A stretch of DNA of 64,000 bases, taken from NCBI RefSeq assembly GCF_020148105.1, contig NZ_JAHLZE010000012.1, positions 62,001 to 126,000 of the forward strand, in the 5' to 3' direction. The position numbers were made by a program, and so were the translations under genes. The notes under the pieces are model-generated. The model was given only the letters and a program-made list of their open reading frames with translations. It did not search any database and was not told the DNA's origin. This stretch comes from Methanobrevibacter sp. TMH8. Its GTDB lineage: Archaea; Methanobacteriota; Methanobacteria; Methanobacteriales; Methanobacteriaceae. Positions 18,061 through 26,875 of this stretch are shown one piece after another (positions within the stretch are counted from its first letter, which is position 1; each line of letters starts with the position of its first letter).

Positions 18061-18615
18061 TTAAAAATCAGTTGGTGTTTCACTTAAAGATTTCCATTTC
18101 ATATCTTTTTCAGATAATATCATTTCATTTTCATTTAATGGCCATTTAATACCAATTTCTGGATCATTCCATATTATTCCTCCTTCATCAGGACCATTAT
18201 AGAAATCTGTACATTTATAGGTAAACTCAGCTTCATCACTCAACACAAGAAAACCATGGGCAAATCCAGGAGGAATGTAAAACTGTTTTTTATTTTTTTC
18301 TGAAAGAATTACACTTATATATTCCCCATAAGTAGTGGAATCCTTTCTTAAATCAACAGCTACATCAAAAACTTCCCCTTTAATTACTCTCACAAGTTTT
18401 CCTTGAGGTTGAGTATATTGGAAGTGAAGTCCTCTTAAAACACCTTTAGTGGATTTTGATTGATTATCTTGAACAAAATTCACATTTAGTCCATTTTCCT
18501 CAAATTCCTTTTTATGATATGTTTCCAAGAAGTATCCTCTTTCATCCCCAAAAATTGTTGGCTCTATAATGAAAATTCCTTCAATGGATGTTTTGATAAA
18601 GTTAAATTTTTTCAA
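18061..18615 (-). CDS. rfbC: dTDP-4-dehydrorhamnose 3,5-epimerase
   Basis: 184 residues, TTG start at 18615 preceded by TGAGGAATTGAA; no ATG is better placed. RmlC cupin: DERGYFLETYHKKEF, RGLHFQYTQPQGKLVRVIKG (catalytic His) and PPGFAHGFLVLSD. Epimerises C3 and C5 of the keto sugar made by RfbB, giving dTDP-4-keto-L-rhamnose for surface glycans. First gene of the rfbCB unit. Confidence 0.93.
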   Translation of the reverse strand: MKKFNFIKTSIEGIFIIEPTIFGDERGYFLETYHKKEFEENGLNVNFVQDNQSKSTKGVLRGLHFQYTQPQGKLVRVIKGEVFDVAVDLRKDSTTYGEYISVILSEKNKKQFYIPPGFAHGFLVLSDEAEFTYKCTDFYNGPDEGGIIWNDPEIGIKWPLNENEMILSEKDMKWKSLSETPTDF

Positions 18616-18764
18616 TTCAATTCCTCATAATTTTAATATTAATTATTTATTACTTATAATTACTTATAATTAATTAAATTGCTTAAATTATTTAAATTAA
18701 TTAAATTAATTATATTGATTAAATTATTTAAATTATTTAAAAAAATATTCAATTAAAATACTGA

Positions 18765-19823
18765 TTAAAATACAATATTTAATTTTTCGCCACAATTAAC
18801 ACATTTATTATCTTTAATTTTTCTTTTATTAATAGTATTATAATTATTTCTTTCAATAAGTAGTTCATTACAATTAGGACAATAGGTACTTTGGTCTGAT
18901 GGGACATTTCCTAAATAAACATATTTTAGTCCTGATTCAATAGCTATTTCTTTTGCTCTCATTAGTTTATTTATTTCTGTAGGTGGAACATCTTCCATTT
19001 TATAATGTGGAAAAAATCTTGAAAAATGAATTGGGACTTTTTTTCCTAATTCATTAGCTATAAACTCTGTTAAACTAGTTATTAACTCATTTGAATCATT
19101 AAAATCACTGATTAAAAGATTTGTAATTTCAAGATGTTTTTTATTTTTATAAATAACTTTTAAATTATCTAATATAGGGTCAAGAGTGGCCTGACAAATA
19201 TCTTTATAAAATTCATTGTTCATTGATTTCAAATCAATATTAAAGGCATCAATTTTTGGAATAAGGAGTTCAAGAGCTTTTTCACTCATATAACCATTAC
19301 TGACATAGATATTTTTAAGGCCTTTTTTATGAGATAATAAAGCTGTTTCAAGTGTGTACTCTAAGTACATAGTAGGTTCATTATAGGTCCAAGAAATCGA
19401 TTGACAATTATTACTAATAGCATTTTCCACAGCTTTTTCTGGAAAGATTTCAATAGCTTTTCTATTCTTCACTAAATTTTGAGAGATGATATAGTTCTGA
19501 CAATTCAAACATCTCATATTACAACCAAAACCACCAAGTGAGTAACTTAAAGATCCTGGAAGAAAGTGATACAATGGTTTTTTTTCAATTGGATCTATAC
19601 CTTGAGAAGAAATTGATGCAAAATTACAACTATAAAGAGTTCCATGTCTATTTTTACGTGTTAAACAAAATCCATATTTATTATCAGCTATTTTACACCT
19701 ATGATTACAAACATTGCATTGAACGTTTTTTGATGATTCCTCTTTTATGAATTCATCTATATTTTTTATATTTCTATCTATATTTTTATCTATTTTATCA
19801 TATAGAATCGACTCAACTATCAT
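18765..19823 (-). CDS. amrS: AmmeMemoRadiSam system radical SAM enzyme
   Basis: 352 residues, ATG at 19823 after AGAGGTAA. The radical SAM cluster motif is CNMRCLNCQN (C-x3-C-x2-C, about residues 98-106). An N-terminal CNVCNHRCKI...GFC set and a C-terminal zinc ribbon (CPNCNELL, CVNCGEKL) flank it. In this three-part system AmrS acts with AmmeMemo-type proteins, usually AMMECR1 and a Memo-like dioxygenase, neither of which is here. The reaction is not established. 178 bases separate it from thiL upstream. Confidence 0.85.
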   Translation of the reverse strand: MIVESILYDKIDKNIDRNIKNIDEFIKEESSKNVQCNVCNHRCKIADNKYGFCLTRKNRHGTLYSCNFASISSQGIDPIEKKPLYHFLPGSLSYSLGGFGCNMRCLNCQNYIISQNLVKNRKAIEIFPEKAVENAISNNCQSISWTYNEPTMYLEYTLETALLSHKKGLKNIYVSNGYMSEKALELLIPKIDAFNIDLKSMNNEFYKDICQATLDPILDNLKVIYKNKKHLEITNLLISDFNDSNELITSLTEFIANELGKKVPIHFSRFFPHYKMEDVPPTEINKLMRAKEIAIESGLKYVYLGNVPSDQSTYCPNCNELLIERNNYNTINKRKIKDNKCVNCGEKLNIVF

Positions 19824-20000
19824 TATTTTACCTCTATTAATATATAATTAGATAATAGAATAATCAAATAATATAATCAAATAACCCAGCTAGATAATAA
19901 TCAGGACCAAATAATCAAATAACCAATGATTAATATAAGAATATAATAATATGATATTATATGATTTATAATAATATAATAATGTAACCAAATTATTTAA

Positions 20001-21113
20001 TCAATCATTAGACAAGTGTTCATATCCTTTTGGAGATAATTTTTCTATTTTTTCATTAGAATATTCGATTTCAACTCTATTAGAATTATTAATTTCACCA
20101 ATTATAATATAATCACTGCCAAAATTATTATAAATGTTAGAATATTCCTTATTATTATTGTTAAAAGTAAATAAAACCTCAAAATCTTCTCCAACGTGGA
20201 ATATAAGGTCTAATATATCTTTATTTAAAAACTTAGATATCTTATAAATTTCTTTAAAAATCGGTTCATTGGCTATTTTATCTTCATAAATTCTTAATCC
20301 TAAATTACTATCTTTATTATTACGTTTATCAGCATCAAAAAGTTCATATAATTCACTAGCTAATCCATCAGTAATATCAGTAGCTGAAGAAGCAAATTTA
20401 TTGAGAATAATTCCTTCATTCAATCTAGCTTTTGGTTTTAAAACTTTTTCAATAGCTAAATCAATAATAGCTTGAGAAATTTCTTTATTTTTTAGTCCAT
20501 TTTTTATTATTTTGATATTTTCTTCTTTTAATATTTCAAATCCTAATGCAGCTAATCCCAATTCTCCAGTGATCCCTATTAAGTCCCCTTTTTTGAAACC
20601 ATATTTTTTCAAAGTATTTTGTTTTTTTGTTTTTCCTAATGCAGTTCCTGAGATTATGATTTGATCAGCCTGATTTGTATCTCCACCAATAAGAGGAATT
20701 TTGTAATAATAACATGCATTTAAAATTCCATCAATTATTTCATCAAAATAGCTAAGTTTAAGATTTTTTGGAATAGCTAAATTAATTAAAATCCCAGTTG
20801 GTTTTGCTCCCATAGCTGCCAAATCACTGACATTTACTGTTACAGCTTTCCATCCCATTTGGAAATAAGACATTTGTTTCGGAAAATGCTGATTTTGGAT
20901 CAAAAGATCTGATGTTGCTATCAAATATGTTTCGTTTTTATCTTCATTCTTTTTAAAATCGATTAATGCAGCATCATCTCCAATAAATTGTGTGAAATTA
21001 ATATTATTTTTTTTATTATTTATTGAGCTATGAAAGTCATTTGATTTTTCAACAATCCTCTCAATTAACTTTTTTTCACCAAGATTTGAAACTTGAAGAT
21101 GTTTATTTGACAT
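20001..21113 (-). CDS. thiL: Thiamine-monophosphate kinase
   Basis: 370 residues, slightly longer than usual because of charged insertions. PurM/ThiL fold: GDDAALIDF (metal-binding Asp pair), the TSDLLIQNQHF segment, VSDLAAMGAKPTG, GGDTNQADQIIISGTALG and SSATDITDGLASEL. Phosphorylates thiamine monophosphate to the active diphosphate. The ATG at 21113 has no visible ribosome-binding site, so the transcript may be leaderless. Divergent from the secreted protein at 21263. Confidence 0.88.
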   Translation of the reverse strand: MSNKHLQVSNLGEKKLIERIVEKSNDFHSSINNKKNNINFTQFIGDDAALIDFKKNEDKNETYLIATSDLLIQNQHFPKQMSYFQMGWKAVTVNVSDLAAMGAKPTGILINLAIPKNLKLSYFDEIIDGILNACYYYKIPLIGGDTNQADQIIISGTALGKTKKQNTLKKYGFKKGDLIGITGELGLAALGFEILKEENIKIIKNGLKNKEISQAIIDLAIEKVLKPKARLNEGIILNKFASSATDITDGLASELYELFDADKRNNKDSNLGLRIYEDKIANEPIFKEIYKISKFLNKDILDLIFHVGEDFEVLFTFNNNNKEYSNIYNNFGSDYIIIGEINNSNRVEIEYSNEKIEKLSPKGYEHLSND

Positions 21114-21200
21114 TATAATATATTTGTTTTTGAATATAATAAAATTTTACAATAATTTTAAATGTAATATTTTCAAATTATAGAAAATATAATAAGAATA

Positions 21201-21210
21201 TTTATAAATA
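21201..21210 (+). promoter_or_regulatory. TATA box of the secreted propeller-like gene
   Basis: TTTATAAATA at 21201-21210, with an A-rich purine stretch (AATAAGAATA) upstream as a candidate BRE. Transcription would start near 21235, giving a leader of about 28 bases that includes GGGGGTTGGTG. Confidence 0.5.
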
Positions 21211-21262
21211 GTATTAATTAGTAAACTATAAAACAAAAAACTAACAGGGGGTTGGTGTGAAT

Positions 21263-22414
21263 ATGAAACAAAAAAAAGTTTTTTTAAGTATGTTAATACT
21301 TATTGGATTAATATTAATATTATCAGATATTAATAGTGTAAATAGTGCAAATGTTAAGAATATAAATGATGTTGATATAGATTCTAATAAAACAGTAGAA
21401 ATTAAAAACACAAATGCTCCAAAATTCGTGAATAGTCCAAAAACCTATTCAAAATCTCCTAAATACTCTAGAAAAAAAGGATACGAAACCGATAAAAACA
21501 CTATAAAAACGAAAATAGGAAAAAAATATACATTTATAACCAAATATTTCCTTCCAATGTCTTGGAAAGATGGAGGAAAAAATGGAAAGACCGAATATTG
21601 GTATAACTGTCAGTCTATAGTAGTTCAAGGAAAATATATTTATATATATACTTCTGCAGGATATGGATCAAATAAAGGTTTTATTATAAGATATGACACT
21701 AAAATAATTGATAAATATAATAAAGGAAAAGGATTATCTAAACTCAGAAAGCTTGGAACCAGTATGAGAAAGGGTTCAAAGCTAACAAAAGAGCAAAAGA
21801 GAATTAAAAGTGGTATAAAAATAGGAAAAAAATTTATTGGAGGTCATGGGCAATCTCTTACTTATGATTCAAAAACTAATTCATTATACATGTGGCAAGA
21901 TAATAATCACGATTCAAATAACTTAAAATTAATGAAAATCAGTTTAAAAACACTTACCCCTTATTTAATCTATAATTTCAAGGCTAAACTTAATAATAAA
22001 TATATTAAACCATTTCTTAATTTAGCTTTTGATAAAAAAGGAAATTTTTACACAGATAAAACTGTAAAATCTAAAATAAATCCATCAGGATACTCATATA
22101 TATTTTCTGGAAAATTAAGTGGAAATAAAATCCAGATGAAATTATTAACTATAATAGAGAACCGTCCTGGAACATATCCTCAATCATTAGCTGTAAACAA
22201 AAAAAATAATCGGATTTATTTAGTTTCTGATGGAGCAATTTACTCAGCACCTTTAACTAAAATGATAGAAGGAACTTTAACTATGAATGATTTTTATTAC
22301 ACCATATTTTCTACAAAACGTGAATTTGAAGGAATTAGTTTTGATAGATATGGGAAAGCATATTTGCTTATTCTAAGAGGTACCGAGATTTTAAAGGCAT
22401 CACAAGTGTATTAA
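21263..22414 (+). CDS. Secreted beta-propeller-like protein, possibly helveticin J family
   Basis: 383 residues from ATG 21263 (GGTG site; an upstream GTG at 21257 is also in frame). Residues 1-30 are a classical signal peptide: Lys-rich start, LSMLILIGLILIL core, then NSVNSAN. Residues about 80-383 hold repeated short beta units with a lysine-rich, basic character. GGHGQSLTYDSKTNSLYMW, PQSLAVNKKNNRIYLVSDG and FEGISFDRYGKAYLLI look like blades of the propeller seen in helveticin J-type bacteriocins of lactobacilli. That family call rests on pattern only. Exported; it may act on or at the surface of other cells. Confidence 0.6.
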   Translation: MKQKKVFLSMLILIGLILILSDINSVNSANVKNINDVDIDSNKTVEIKNTNAPKFVNSPKTYSKSPKYSRKKGYETDKNTIKTKIGKKYTFITKYFLPMSWKDGGKNGKTEYWYNCQSIVVQGKYIYIYTSAGYGSNKGFIIRYDTKIIDKYNKGKGLSKLRKLGTSMRKGSKLTKEQKRIKSGIKIGKKFIGGHGQSLTYDSKTNSLYMWQDNNHDSNNLKLMKISLKTLTPYLIYNFKAKLNNKYIKPFLNLAFDKKGNFYTDKTVKSKINPSGYSYIFSGKLSGNKIQMKLLTIIENRPGTYPQSLAVNKKNNRIYLVSDGAIYSAPLTKMIEGTLTMNDFYYTIFSTKREFEGISFDRYGKAYLLILRGTEILKASQVY

Positions 22415-22457
22415 ATATAATATCCAATTATTTTTAAATAATAATGAGTTTATTTGC

Positions 22458-22991
22458 TTATTTAATTTTTAAAGCATTATTAACTCTATTTTTAATTATT
22501 TCAATAACCAAAGAATCTGCTCCCAAAGGTTCTGTATATATTATTTTTCCATCAAAATCAATCTTTTCAAGGTCATGATGGTGATGATGACCATGCTGAT
22601 GCTTTTCTTCATGACTATGATCTTCATTACTTGAATGGTGTTTTTCCTCATGACTATGATGTTTAGGGGTATTTTGGTCGTCAGTTGCTTCATCATCGGT
22701 TAATCTCAGTATTTTAGGAATATCTCTAGTTGTATGCATTCCATGAGCTAAAAAAACAGGAACTGCAATTATTGTATCGATTTTTGTACCTTTTACTAGT
22801 TCATCAAGAGCTTTAGGAATATTAGGTTCATGAATCTCCATATATCCTACATTCACTTTAAAATCAGTTTCTTCTCTAAACATATCAGCTATTTTATTAA
22901 AAGTTTCACTAGCCAATGGATGTCTACTTCCATGACTCATTAATAGTATTCCTGTATTTTCTGATGTAAAATTTGGTTCTTTTTCTATCAT
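22458..22991 (-). CDS. cfbA: Sirohydrochlorin nickel/cobalt chelatase with His-rich loop
   Basis: 177 residues, ATG at 22991 after AGGAGAG. Single CbiX-S domain: ILLMSHGSRHPLASE with the first metal His, VGYMEIHEPNIPKALDEL, and VPVFLAHGMHTTRDIPKIL with the second. A histidine- and glutamate-rich insert (about 118-150, with HHSHEEKHHSS and HGHHHHHD) lengthens the protein beyond the usual 130 or so residues. CfbA inserts Ni into sirohydrochlorin for coenzyme F430 and can also insert Co for cobamide. The insert may store or deliver metal. Confidence 0.85.
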   Translation of the reverse strand: MIEKEPNFTSENTGILLMSHGSRHPLASETFNKIADMFREETDFKVNVGYMEIHEPNIPKALDELVKGTKIDTIIAVPVFLAHGMHTTRDIPKILRLTDDEATDDQNTPKHHSHEEKHHSSNEDHSHEEKHQHGHHHHHDLEKIDFDGKIIYTEPLGADSLVIEIIKNRVNNALKIK

Positions 22992-23331
22992 TATTGCTCT
23001 CCTGATTTTTATTAATAAATAAGATAATTATTATTTCAATTTTTTAAAGATGATTTTATATTAATCAATTACATTTTAATATAATTTTTATTTTAATTAA
23101 AGTATATTATATATTTTATCAATTTTTCTTTAAAAAAATTTAAAGAATATTAAACTATAAAAATTTAAAATAAATAAAATATAATGAAATATAATAAAAA
23201 CTAATAAAATTTAATAAAGATTAATATAAAAACATTAAAACTAAAAAATTATAATAAAATAAATAATAAAAAAGGATAAATAGATAAAAATTTAATATGT
23301 AAAAATAAATAAAAATATTGAAATTATTTTA
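22992..23331. other. AT-rich gap between the two chelatase genes
   Basis: About 340 bases with repeated AAATAAAATATAATGAAATATAATAAA-like low-complexity A-rich text around 23165-23250. It contains the promoter of the short chelatase. No ORF or RNA is supported. Confidence 0.5.
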
Positions 23332-24321
23332 TTATTCAATAATTTTACTCTCAATTCTATTTTTAATGATATCAATAATTAGATCTTCATCCCCTAGTGG
23401 TTCAGTATAGAGAATTTCACCATCAAAATCGACATTATCTCCATGAACATGAACATGATCATGATTATGATTATGGGAATGACCGTGAGAATGATTATGA
23501 GAATTTGATTCATTTTCTTCAAGAATACCTAAGATAGTAGGAATGTCTCTAGTAGTATGAACTCCTGGAGCTAAAAATACAGGAACAACAACTAATCTTT
23601 CGAAATCAGCTTTATTTATCATTTCATCAATAGCTTGTGAGATTGTAGGTTCACAAAGTTCCATAAAACCTTGTCCAACATGAAATTTAGTTTGATTTTT
23701 ATATTGATTATAAATATCAGTTATAAACTCTCTGTTATAATTTAATCTACTCCCATGACTAACAAGTAAAACACCTGTTTTTTCTGAGTTTATATCCTTA
23801 TTTGATTTTTTTATAGCTAATTCCACTTTTTTATTAATGATATCTATAATAACAGGATCAGGGCCAATACAATCGATTAAATCGATTTCTCCAGTAAAGT
23901 TTACAGGTTCGGTTTTATTAAGATAATGATCATCAGAATAATTTCCATCAGGGCATCTTGGATCGGTTTCTTTTGGTTCTAAACCTAAAATAATTGGTAT
24001 ATCAATGTTTGTATGAATTCCTGGAGCTAAAAATACTGGCATAGCTATTATTTTTTTTAAATTTTCATTTTTACTGACTAAAATATCAATAGCTTTAGAA
24101 ATAGAAGGTTCAGCTACCTTCATATATCCAACTTCAGTGTTATATCCTGTTTTAATAACAAATTTATTAGCTATTTCTTTGAAAGTTTCTTCTGCATAGG
24201 GTAAACTACTTCCATGACTAATAAGAAGAACTCCAAAATCATCAGGAATTATATTCGATGTTTTCAAGTCATTATTTGTGAAATTAGTATTTTCACTTGA
24301 CTGGCTTGAATTTAAACCCAT
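23332..24321 (-). CDS. cbiX: Double-domain CbiX sirohydrochlorin chelatase with His-rich loop
   Basis: 329 residues, two fused CbiX-S domains. Domain 1 (about 27-160) has VLLISHGSSLPYAEE and PVFLAPGIHTNIDIP. Domain 2 (about 180-327) has VLLVSHGSRLNYNRE and PVFLAPGVHTTRDIP, so both retain the paired metal histidines. Domain 2 carries an SHNHSHGHSHNHNHDHVHVH insert. The ATG at 24321 lies inside the upstream DUF35 gene (29-base overlap), with GGTGATGATGGAG as its site, so the two are translationally linked. Probably a second Co- or Ni-inserting enzyme alongside the short CfbA. Confidence 0.82.
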   Translation of the reverse strand: MGLNSSQSSENTNFTNNDLKTSNIIPDDFGVLLISHGSSLPYAEETFKEIANKFVIKTGYNTEVGYMKVAEPSISKAIDILVSKNENLKKIIAMPVFLAPGIHTNIDIPIILGLEPKETDPRCPDGNYSDDHYLNKTEPVNFTGEIDLIDCIGPDPVIIDIINKKVELAIKKSNKDINSEKTGVLLVSHGSRLNYNREFITDIYNQYKNQTKFHVGQGFMELCEPTISQAIDEMINKADFERLVVVPVFLAPGVHTTRDIPTILGILEENESNSHNHSHGHSHNHNHDHVHVHGDNVDFDGEILYTEPLGDEDLIIDIIKNRIESKIIE

Positions 24322-24691
24322 ATGAAATTACTCCATCATCACCGTCTTCTCTGATTTTTCTAAATACCATTTCAACAGGATCTCCGATTTCAATTTCATC
24401 TAAATCACATTCCACAAGTTGAGATGTGAGTTTTGCACCTTCTTCTAATTCAATAATAGCTACTGCATAAGGTGCTATAGTTTTAAAATCATCAGTTGGA
24501 GTTTCAACTATTGAAAAGCTATGAATTTTTCCTTTCCCACTAAATTGAATATTTTCTATATTTCCTTTTCTTCTACATTTCGGGCAAATTACCCTTGGGG
24601 GAAAGTATACTCCATCACAATTAGTACATTTAGATCCAATAAGGTTATATCTTTGTTGAATATGACGCCAGCTTCTTATAATATCAGACAT
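24293..24691 (-). CDS. DUF35 / Zn-ribbon OB-fold protein
   Basis: 132 residues, ATG after TAGGAGAA. Residues 20-43 are a rubredoxin-like zinc ribbon (CTNCDGVYFPPRVICPKC). Residues 45-130 are an OB fold typical of the acyl-CoA-associated DUF35 family. In archaea these subunits bridge acetoacetyl-CoA thiolase and HMG-CoA synthase at the head of the mevalonate pathway and are usually encoded beside them. Here it is separated from both and overlaps a chelatase gene instead. Confidence 0.85.
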   Translation of the reverse strand: MSDIIRSWRHIQQRYNLIGSKCTNCDGVYFPPRVICPKCRRKGNIENIQFSGKGKIHSFSIVETPTDDFKTIAPYAVAIIELEEGAKLTSQLVECDLDEIEIGDPVEMVFRKIREDGDDGVISYGFKFKPVK

Positions 24692-25304
24692 ATAAATTCT
24701 CCTATTAATAATGTTAAAATTATTAATTATATTTGTTAGTTTAGTAAAATTTAAGTAAAATTTGATTATTGAAATTGATTATTATATTGTATTAATATTA
24801 TTATCAATTTTAGTTTATAATAAATAAATATATTCTAAATATATTGTAATAATCATATAAAAATTTATTTATAAAAGTAATTATTTATAAAAGTAATACT
24901 TTTACTTGATTTTATAATATCTATTTTAGTTTTTATAATAGATAAAGTTTTTGATATTAAAAATTTTTAATTTATATAAAAATTATTGAAATACTAGTGA
25001 AAATACAAAAACTTTTTAAATAGATAGTTGTAATATAAGGAATGTATAGTAATTTGACATTAAATATTACTATAACTTTAATTATATTAAAATTTTTAAT
25101 ATTTATTATATTTACTATTATTGCTCAATTTAAGTGTATTTAATGAATTCGTGATAATTTACGTTTTTAAATGTGTATATTACTTATTATAAATATTTAT
25201 ATCAATTATAAGTTTATATACCTATATTTAAATATTATGTAAAAATTAGTATAAAATTAGTATAAAGTTAATTATTATTTATTTTAATTTCTGGAGGATT
25301 ATTT
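24692..25304. other. AT-rich divergent intergenic region
   Basis: About 610 bases between the DUF35 gene and the UPF0147 gene. TATA-like strings occur at about 25190-25225 (for example AAGTTTATATACC), suitable for the UPF0147 promoter. A 33-codon hydrophobic ORF at 25042-25143 follows TAAGG but is not convincing. No repeats or structured RNA are seen. Confidence 0.5.
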
Positions 25305-25562
25305 ATGAGTAACAGTATTTTTGGTGAAGTTTCTGAAATTTTAAAACATATTATGGAGAATCCTAGTGTTCCACGTAATATTAGAAGAGCGGCAGATGAA
25401 TCAAACACCATTTTGAATAATGAAGAAGAAGATGAAACTGTAAGAGCTAGTGCAGTTATTTTAATTTTAGACGAAATTAGTAACGATCCTAACATACCAA
25501 TTCACGCAAGAACTCTCATTTGGGAAGTTTTAAGTAAGTTAGAATCTATTAAAACCAACTAA
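25305..25562 (+). CDS. UPF0147 family protein
   Basis: 85 residues, ATG after a strong TGGAGGATT site. Small helical archaeal protein: [19 protein letters not shown] and [18 protein letters not shown]-type text match the UPF0147 family, found across Euryarchaeota. Function unknown. Monocistronic, with a T-rich stretch after the stop. Confidence 0.88.
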   Translation: MSNSIFGEVSEILKHIMENPSVPRNIRRAADESNTILNNEEEDETVRASAVILILDEISNDPNIPIHARTLIWEVLSKLESIKTN

Positions 25563-25748
25563 TTTCTTTTTTATTAAATTATTTTATTTTTCTAATGTGA
25601 CAATTGTCACAAAATTATATTTTATTATTTTATTTATTCAACTTATTCTACTATCATTATTCATTATCTATTAGACAATTTCAATTTTTTTATTTATCTC
25701 TAATATATTTTTTCTATTTAATTAAATTTTATTTATTTGAAAGCAAAA

Positions 25749-26000
25749 TTATTCAAATTTTGTAAAATATCCCCTAATGATAATTCTATTACCTTCAGAT
25801 GTTTCATTATCAATTTTACAATCAAATAACATTCTACCATTATTTAATTTAACATCAAATGTTCCAAGATCTTTTATTTTAGATAAATCTTCTTTTTGAT
25901 TTAACAAAGCTGTAAAAAATTTTCCATCTACTATAATGTTAGACAAATTATAGTTTTCCATAACATTAATTACCTTTCCATTTCCTACTTCTTCTTTCAT
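25749..26000 (-). CDS. Hypothetical 83-residue protein
   Basis: ATG at 26000 after GAAGGGA; a TATA-like AGATATATATACA lies upstream at about 26068-26080 on the minus strand. The protein is mixed alpha/beta and acidic, with ENYNLSNIIVDGKFF in the first half and a predicted beta-rich end (LNNGRMLFDCKIDNETSEGN). I recognise no family. Real-gene support comes from the ribosome-binding site, promoter and non-repetitive composition. Confidence 0.6.
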   Translation of the reverse strand: MKEEVGNGKVINVMENYNLSNIIVDGKFFTALLNQKEDLSKIKDLGTFDVKLNNGRMLFDCKIDNETSEGNRIIIRGYFTKFE

Positions 26001-26227
26001 AAAATCCCTTCATATTTTCTTTAAAATACTTTAAATACCTTAATATATACATACTGTAAATAAAATAATGTATATATATCTGTAAAAAGTATTATTTAAT
26101 TTTTTCCTAAATAATAAAATTTCTATTATATATCTTTTATGAATATTCTAAAATTAGTAAATATTGTTAAAAAATAAAATATCTAAATAAAAATAAAAAA
26201 GAAAATAAAAAGAAATAAAAAGAAAAA

Positions 26228-26818
26228 TTAGAAAGAATTAGATAGATTCAAAGTATGAGATATAAACTGAGTTTTAGCTATATCCTCTACAAACTCAGAT
26301 AATGAACATGCTTCACTTACATTACTTCCAGTAGATATAACCCCATGTTTCTTTAATATTAAAACATCTTCATTTTTAAGAACATGAGCAGCTGCATCAG
26401 CTAATTCTTGACTTCCTGGTTTTTCATAATCAATGTCAGCTAAGTAAGGTGAAGTTATCTTTCCAAATCCTTCAAGTCTTTTTATCCTTTTGTCTGAAAA
26501 AGCAAACCCCGTGGCAAAAGGTGAATGAGTGTGAACAATCCCTCCAATATCATTGTTTGCTTTATAAATAGCTAAATGAAGGTTAATTTCAGATGAAGGT
26601 GTTCCTTTTGTTAAGTTATTACCATCTATATCTATTAAAACAATATCTTCTTCTTTTATAGATCCAAGAGATCTCATAGTAGGAGTTATAGCTATTATAT
26701 CCATCCCACTACCTTTAAATCTAGCACTTACATTTCCAGCCTTACCTGAAACTAATTTTCTGTCAAAAAGATATTTTGAAACTTCTATAACACTTCTAAT
26801 ATTATCATTTTTATTCAT
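26228..26818 (-). CDS. Class II aldolase (L-fuculose-phosphate aldolase type)
   Basis: 196 residues, ATG after AAGGTG. Class II aldolase/adducin fold: GKAGNVSARF, ITPTMRSLGSI, IVHTHSPFATGFAF and LILKKHGVISTG supply the zinc histidines. The homologue MJ1418 cleaves fuculose-1-phosphate, and the lactaldehyde formed is thought to supply lactate for coenzyme F420. The same use is likely here. The stop is followed by an A-rich (minus-strand T-rich) terminator-like segment. Confidence 0.82.
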   Translation of the reverse strand: MNKNDNIRSVIEVSKYLFDRKLVSGKAGNVSARFKGSGMDIIAITPTMRSLGSIKEEDIVLIDIDGNNLTKGTPSSEINLHLAIYKANNDIGGIVHTHSPFATGFAFSDKRIKRLEGFGKITSPYLADIDYEKPGSQELADAAAHVLKNEDVLILKKHGVISTGSNVSEACSLSEFVEDIAKTQFISHTLNLSNSF

Positions 26819-26875
26819 AATTACACCTTTAGATAATAAATAGTGAGCTAAAATTGTATTAATATTTTAATCAGC

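Noticed and set aside
25042-25143. 33-codon hydrophobic ORF after TAAGG
   Set aside because: Random AT-rich sequence readily gives Ile/Leu/Phe/Thr peptides. The ribosome-binding site is weak and too close, and there is no tail or charge pattern like that of the peptide at 9886.
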